In this document: positions 6,110 through 8,107 of the stretch, one piece after another
Layout: the number at the start of each line of letters is the position of its first letter
How positions within the stretch are numbered: the stretch's first letter is position 1
Assembly: GCA_024278415.1 (NCBI GenBank)
Contig: JAJRTI010000024.1
Coordinates: forward strand, 1-8,107
Reading direction: 5' to 3'
DNA from: Planctomycetota bacterium
GTDB taxonomy: Bacteria > Planctomycetota > Brocadiia > JAJRTI01
Length of the DNA: 8,107 nucleotides
Program-made: the position numbers and the translations under genes
Notes under the pieces: generated by a model
Told to the model about the DNA's origin: nothing
The model's input: only the letters and a program-made list of their open reading frames with translations
Database searches by the model: none

Positions 6110-6574
6110 TCAGCCCGTGGCCTCGCCGATCCCCGCCACATGCTTCGCGAAGGCCTCGTCCCGCATGAGCTTCGTCGCGAAGTTGAGGTATTTGGCCACG
6201 ACGGACCGCACCGCCAGTTGAAGCTCGTACGTCTTCAGCGGTTTTTCGAGCAGGTGGTTCACGCCCGCCGCGATGCACATATCCACCACGTCGTCGCTCG
6301 CTGCGCCCGTGACCATGATCGTATCCTCATACACAGAGGGGAAGTTGTCCGCGACCGCGTCGAGGATATCGAACGCGTTCTTCTCCCCGGCGAACACGTC
6401 GAGCACAAAGATCGCCGCGGCAAGCCCTCGGCCCTTGCAGTAGGCGATGGCCTCGTTGGGATCGGTGAAAGACACCACGTCGCCCCACGTGTGGAAGCGC
6501 TGAACCATCTCGGTGATCGTCTCGCATACGGTGGGCTCGTCGTCGACGACGATGACGTCCAATCCGGTAGCCAT
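6110..6574 (-). CDS. stand-alone response regulator (REC domain only)
   Basis: 154 residues from the ATG at 6574, set by AAGGAGG eight bases upstream. The longer open frame to 6646 adds an unsupported leader. One CheY-like receiver domain covers about residues 5-125. It has the acidic pair D11-D12 after the first strand, phosphoacceptor D59 (FVLDV), T89 (MVTGAA) and K111-P112 (LLEKPLK), so phosphorylation should work. A tail of about 30 residues (125-154) is probably helical and too short to be a DNA-binding or enzyme domain. It therefore likely acts by protein-protein contact in a phosphorelay. No histidine kinase, phosphotransferase or chemotaxis gene is in view. It has its own promoter candidate with a palindrome at the predicted start site. 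The glycosidase lies 176 bp downstream with a separate promoter candidate, so cotranscription is uncertain. Confidence 0.92.
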   Translation of the reverse strand: MATGLDVIVVDDEPTVCETITEMVQRFHTWGDVVSFTDPNEAIAYCKGRGLAAAIFVLDVFAGEKNAFDILDAVADNFPSVYEDTIMVTGAASDDVVDMCIAAGVNHLLEKPLKTYELQLAVRSVVAKYLNFATKLMRDEAFAKHVAGIGEATG

Positions 6575-6582
6575 GAGTCGCG

Positions 6583-6589
6583 CCTCCTT
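6583..6589 (-). promoter_or_regulatory. ribosome binding site of the response regulator
   Basis: AAGGAGG on the minus strand, eight bases before the ATG at 6574. It is the strongest Shine-Dalgarno in the window and excludes the longer N-terminal reading from 6646. Confidence 0.8.
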
Positions 6590-6627
6590 CAGGGTAAGCG
6601 AACGGTCGGGGCCGGGGCCTCCGGGGG

Positions 6628-6641
6628 CCAACTGTAGTTGG
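6628..6641. promoter_or_regulatory. palindromic operator candidate at the response regulator start site
   Basis: CCAACT-GT-AGTTGG is a perfect six-base inverted repeat with a two-base centre. It sits three bases downstream of the candidate -10 box and covers the predicted transcription start near 6638. A dimeric repressor bound there would block initiation. The same sequence could also form only a poor hairpin with a two-base loop, so a DNA site is the likelier reading. Confidence 0.4.
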
Positions 6642-6644
6642 TGC

Positions 6645-6674
6645 ATTCTCGCGACCGCCCCGCCGCGGTGTCAA
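6645..6674 (-). promoter_or_regulatory. sigma70-type promoter of the response regulator
   Basis: On the minus strand an exact TTGACA (6674-6669) is followed after 18 bases by GAGAAT (6650-6645), four of six to TATAAT. It lies in the gap between the isomerase stop (6690) and the response regulator, giving a leader of about 64 bases. It suggests that the regulator is transcribed independently of the isomerase. Confidence 0.5.
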
Positions 6675-6689
6675 GCGCGTAATCCTCCC

Positions 6690-7532
6690 TCATGCGAATG
6701 TCACGCCTATTTCATGCCCCACCTTCAACAGGTGGTCGCGCGCGGCAGGGTACTGCTCCGGCTTGAGGTGCTCCAGCATGATCGGCGGGGTTTGGGGCAG
6801 CTTGTCCAACTCGCGCAGGTACGTGTGGTAGTCCATGTCGCCCGCGCCCAGGGGCACTTCGTCCAAGTGCATCGCGAGCGTCGCCCGCAGCGTGATGTCC
6901 TTGGCGTGGCAACTCACGATGTGCTCGCCGAGCAGCCTGAAACAGCGCCGAATCAACTCGCCGGTGTTGTAGTAGAGCCGGGGCGCGATGACGACGTTCA
7001 CCGGATCCAGGTGCACCGCGAAGCCGGGCCGGTCGATGGCCTTGACGAGGGCCGCGTATTGCTCGGGGCTGTCGGGCGGCATCCACTGCATCATCTCGAG
7101 TGCGAACTTCGCGCGCTGGGGCTTGACCGCGTCCACGATGCGGCGCACGACCTCGACGGCCCAGTCGAAGCCCTCCTGTGACACGAGCGCAGGGTGGGGA
7201 TCGATGTTGCCGCCGGGCACTGGCGTGCCGAGGTAGTCCACGCAGCACCGCGCGCCCACTTCGTCGGCGAGCGCGAGCCGTTCGCAGACGTCCACAAACT
7301 TCTTCTCCCGATCCGCCTCGTCCGGCGGGATCATGTTGCCCCATGCGCCTACTTCCGCAATGACGACGTCCTCTGCCGCGAACGCGTCCCGAATGGCCTT
7401 GATGCGCTCCTTGTCGTCGAGCGTGCAGCGCGGGCAATACGCCGCGCTGTACCCAAACTCACGATGCGCGCGGGCGAGATCCTTGGGGTCGTCGGAGCTG
7501 CACGGCACGCCTTGTCCGCCGAGTCGAATCAT
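6690..7532 (-). CDS. sugar phosphate isomerase/epimerase (xylose isomerase-like TIM barrel)
   Basis: 280 residues from the ATG at 7532, set by GAGGAG seven bases upstream. Length and pattern fit the AP-endonuclease-2/xylose-isomerase-like TIM barrel family (IolE, IolH, hydroxypyruvate isomerase and tagatose epimerase relatives). The four metal-binding residues can be placed: E146 (FALEMMQW), D176 (AVHLDPVN, with H174), H209 (SCHAKD) and E254 (MLEHL). AEVGAW (59-64) marks an early barrel strand with the usual Gly. Members interconvert ketoses and aldoses or epimerise sugars and inositol derivatives in the cytoplasm with a divalent metal. The exact substrate cannot be read from sequence. An N-terminal CPRC (33-36) is extra to the core motifs. 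No signal peptide is present. The glycosidase two genes downstream suggests a shared carbohydrate pathway, although the response regulator and promoters between them argue against one operon. Confidence 0.92.
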   Translation of the reverse strand: MIRLGGQGVPCSSDDPKDLARAHREFGYSAAYCPRCTLDDKERIKAIRDAFAAEDVVIAEVGAWGNMIPPDEADREKKFVDVCERLALADEVGARCCVDYLGTPVPGGNIDPHPALVSQEGFDWAVEVVRRIVDAVKPQRAKFALEMMQWMPPDSPEQYAALVKAIDRPGFAVHLDPVNVVIAPRLYYNTGELIRRCFRLLGEHIVSCHAKDITLRATLAMHLDEVPLGAGDMDYHTYLRELDKLPQTPPIMLEHLKPEQYPAARDHLLKVGHEIGVTFA

Positions 7533-7539
7533 GGGTTGT

Positions 7540-7545
7540 CTCCTC
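7540..7545 (-). promoter_or_regulatory. ribosome binding site of the isomerase gene
   Basis: GAGGAG on the minus strand, seven bases before the ATG at 7532. It confirms the family-expected start. Confidence 0.75.
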
Positions 7546-7594
7546 GTAATATTTCAGCCGAGTGCAACAGGGATAGCGCCTCCGCCCACCCCGT

Positions 7595-7638
7595 GTCGCC
7601 GGAGCGACGGCGTATGCAACAAGGCGGGCTACGCCCGC
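7595..7638. repeat. two short GC hairpins upstream of the isomerase gene
   Basis: GTCGC (7595-7599) pairs with GCGAC (7604-7608) around CGGA, and GCGGGC (7624-7629) pairs with GCCCGC (7633-7638) around TAC. Together with the two eight-base-pair hairpins that follow they make four tight hairpins in about 120 bases. No T-runs follow, so they are not obvious terminators. Confidence 0.6.
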
Positions 7639-7644
7639 AACCCG

Positions 7645-7718
7645 GGAGCGGAAGGCCTTCGCCTTCCGACTTCATCGTGCGGGCGTGCAGGCATCGGAAT
7701 GCGAAGGCATTCCGCTCC
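7645..7718. repeat. pair of inverted hairpin elements with a compensatory base-pair difference
   Basis: Each copy is itself a hairpin: 7649-7656 with 7661-7668 (loop CTTC), and 7695-7702 with 7707-7714 (loop GAAG), both with perfect eight-base-pair stems. The 25-bp segments 7645-7669 and 7694-7718 are inverted copies matching at 23 positions. The only two differences (7654 against 7709, and 7663 against 7700) are the two halves of one stem pair: G:C in the first copy, T:A in the second when read in the same orientation. Pairing is therefore kept in both copies. Confidence 0.8.
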
Positions 7719-7835
7719 AGCTTCTTGTTTCTTGCCGCGGTTGCTGACAACGAAGGCGCGAACAGTGACTCACCTGGATGCTCCCCCTCGCCCGCATTGT
7801 AAGCGCCACGGCACAAGACCACAAGGTGTGTTCTT

Positions 7836-7885
7836 GGCGGGGGCGCCGGTATGGGGACCTGAGGTTCCAAGGATACCAAGGTTCC
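7836..7885. repeat. bulged hairpin element beginning with a GC 12-mer shared with the 3841 palindrome
   Basis: GGCGGGGGCGCC (7836-7847) is identical to 3842-3853. It is followed by GGTAT (7848-7852) able to pair with ATACC (7873-7877), enclosing GGGACC (7854-7859) that pairs with GGTTCC (7863-7868), including one G-T pair, around a three-base loop. GGTTCC recurs directly at 7880-7885. It looks like a second member of an intergenic element family built on the same GC end, but two copies are too few to be sure. Confidence 0.45.
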
Positions 7886-8007
7886 TCGCTGTTTCGTGTG
7901 GGTAGTGCCTTTCCCGCAACTGGTCCTGCTCATCGTTGCATTGGCCTTGGCCGAGCGGTAGGGCATGGGATGGCAGTTGTCAATTGGCGTTGGCGCAAGC
8001 GGCCACT

Positions 8008-8091
8008 CGCCCCAACGGGGCGTGACATATCAGCCCGGGGCGAAGCCCCGGGAAAACGTCGACAACCTCACTCCGCAAGCCCTGAAAGGGC
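8008..8091. repeat. array of three three-base-loop GC hairpins
   Basis: CGCCCC-AAC-GGGGCG (8008-8022), CCCGGGGC-GAA-GCCCCGGG (8034-8052) and GCCCT-GAA-AGGGC (8079-8091) are three perfect stems of six, eight and five base pairs, all with three-base loops. They are joined by A/C-richer linkers of 11 and 26 bases. From memory, strings of such CCCAACGGGG- and CCCTGAAAGGG-type hairpins are scattered between genes in Planctomycetes, Verrucomicrobia and related groups. The array may continue past the window edge. Function is unknown. Confidence 0.7.
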
Positions 8092-8107
8092 GAGACATGG
8101 AGAACCC

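Larger units (their letters stand above)
7533..8107. other. gene-free right end with hairpins and repeats; probable upstream region of the isomerase
   Basis: No convincing gene lies in these 575 bases. The open frames on both strands have low-complexity, repeat-driven translations, no recognisable motifs and no Shine-Dalgarno-supported start. The first 60 bases carry the isomerase ribosome binding site and should hold its promoter, but no strong box pair is visible; an AT-rich patch (AATATT) sits near 7547-7553. Then come a hairpin cluster (7595-7718), a plain stretch (7719-7835), a bulged hairpin element (7836-7885), another plain stretch (7886-8007), and a three-hairpin array to the edge (8008-8091). 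An exact TTGACA on the minus strand at 7983-7978 has no matching -10. Confidence 0.7.

Noticed and set aside
5934..6278. N-terminal extension of the glycosidase frame by about 115 residues
   Set aside because: It overlaps the response regulator and carries no domain; a good Shine-Dalgarno sits directly before the ATG at 5933.
6604..6627. G-rich stretch as a G-quadruplex
   Set aside because: Only three runs of three or more G are present; a fourth usable run is missing, so a three-tetrad quadruplex is not supported.
6575..6646. Longer N-terminus for the response regulator
   Set aside because: It would span the promoter, the palindrome and the Shine-Dalgarno; the receiver domain starts normally at the ATG at 6574.
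7529..7966. 145-codon minus-strand open frame in the right spacer
   Set aside because: It runs through the hairpin cluster and the isomerase leader, has no motifs and no ribosome site; its translation is repeat-driven.
7595..8091. CRISPR array
   Set aside because: The hairpins differ in sequence and spacing, with no constant direct repeat and no unique equal-length spacers; no cas genes are present.

Overview
This is a GC-rich bacterial window, probably from an uncultured or poorly characterised member of the PVC / Planctomycetota-Hydrogenedentota type. That placement is an inference. It rests on high GC, a large GHL6/GH42-like cytoplasmic glycosidase, a xylose-isomerase-like sugar isomerase, Shine-Dalgarno-led genes separated by hairpin-rich spacers, and a terminal array of tight GC hairpins of the kind scattered through genomes of such groups. 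No rRNA, tRNA, CRISPR array or transposase is visible.

Layout. Seven protein genes are supported. (1) 1-521, minus: the N-terminal two thirds or so of an extended SDR (NAD-dependent epimerase/dehydratase), cut by the left edge. (2) A 180-bp divergent spacer, then a plus-strand pair: a rhomboid-fold membrane protein with a C-terminal Cys/His cluster (702-1490), followed 13 bp later by coaD (1504-2010). (3) A minus-strand pair converging on coaD and overlapping its 3' end by 32 bp: an AAC(3)-family acetyltransferase (start near 3770) and a GT9/heptosyltransferase-like glycosyltransferase (1979-2935). (4) A spacer with an intrinsic-terminator-like hairpin and a 52-bp near-perfect palindrome. (5) Three separately spaced minus-strand genes, each with a strong Shine-Dalgarno: a 661-residue GHL6/GH42-like glycosidase with a beta-galactosidase-trimerisation-type domain (3948-5933), a stand-alone response regulator (6110-6574), and a sugar phosphate isomerase/epimerase-type TIM barrel (6690-7532). 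(6) A 575-bp gene-free right end filled with hairpins and repeats.

How the genes may fit together. The GT9 and AAC(3)-like genes look like a surface-glycan assembly and decoration pair rather than a resistance determinant. The SDR, glycosidase and isomerase point to carbohydrate processing. coaD is housekeeping (coenzyme A synthesis). The response regulator has no DNA-binding domain and no kinase beside it, so its partner must lie elsewhere. Its promoter is the best in the window: an exact TTGACA, with a 14-nt palindrome over the predicted start site.

The most interesting observations are the rhomboid-like protein that keeps the GxS motif but lacks the catalytic His; the GH42-type CxCxxC zinc-site signature in the glycosidase, with Asp where GH42 has its acid/base Glu; and the structured non-coding DNA. 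The latter includes two inverted hairpin copies that differ by one compensatory base pair.
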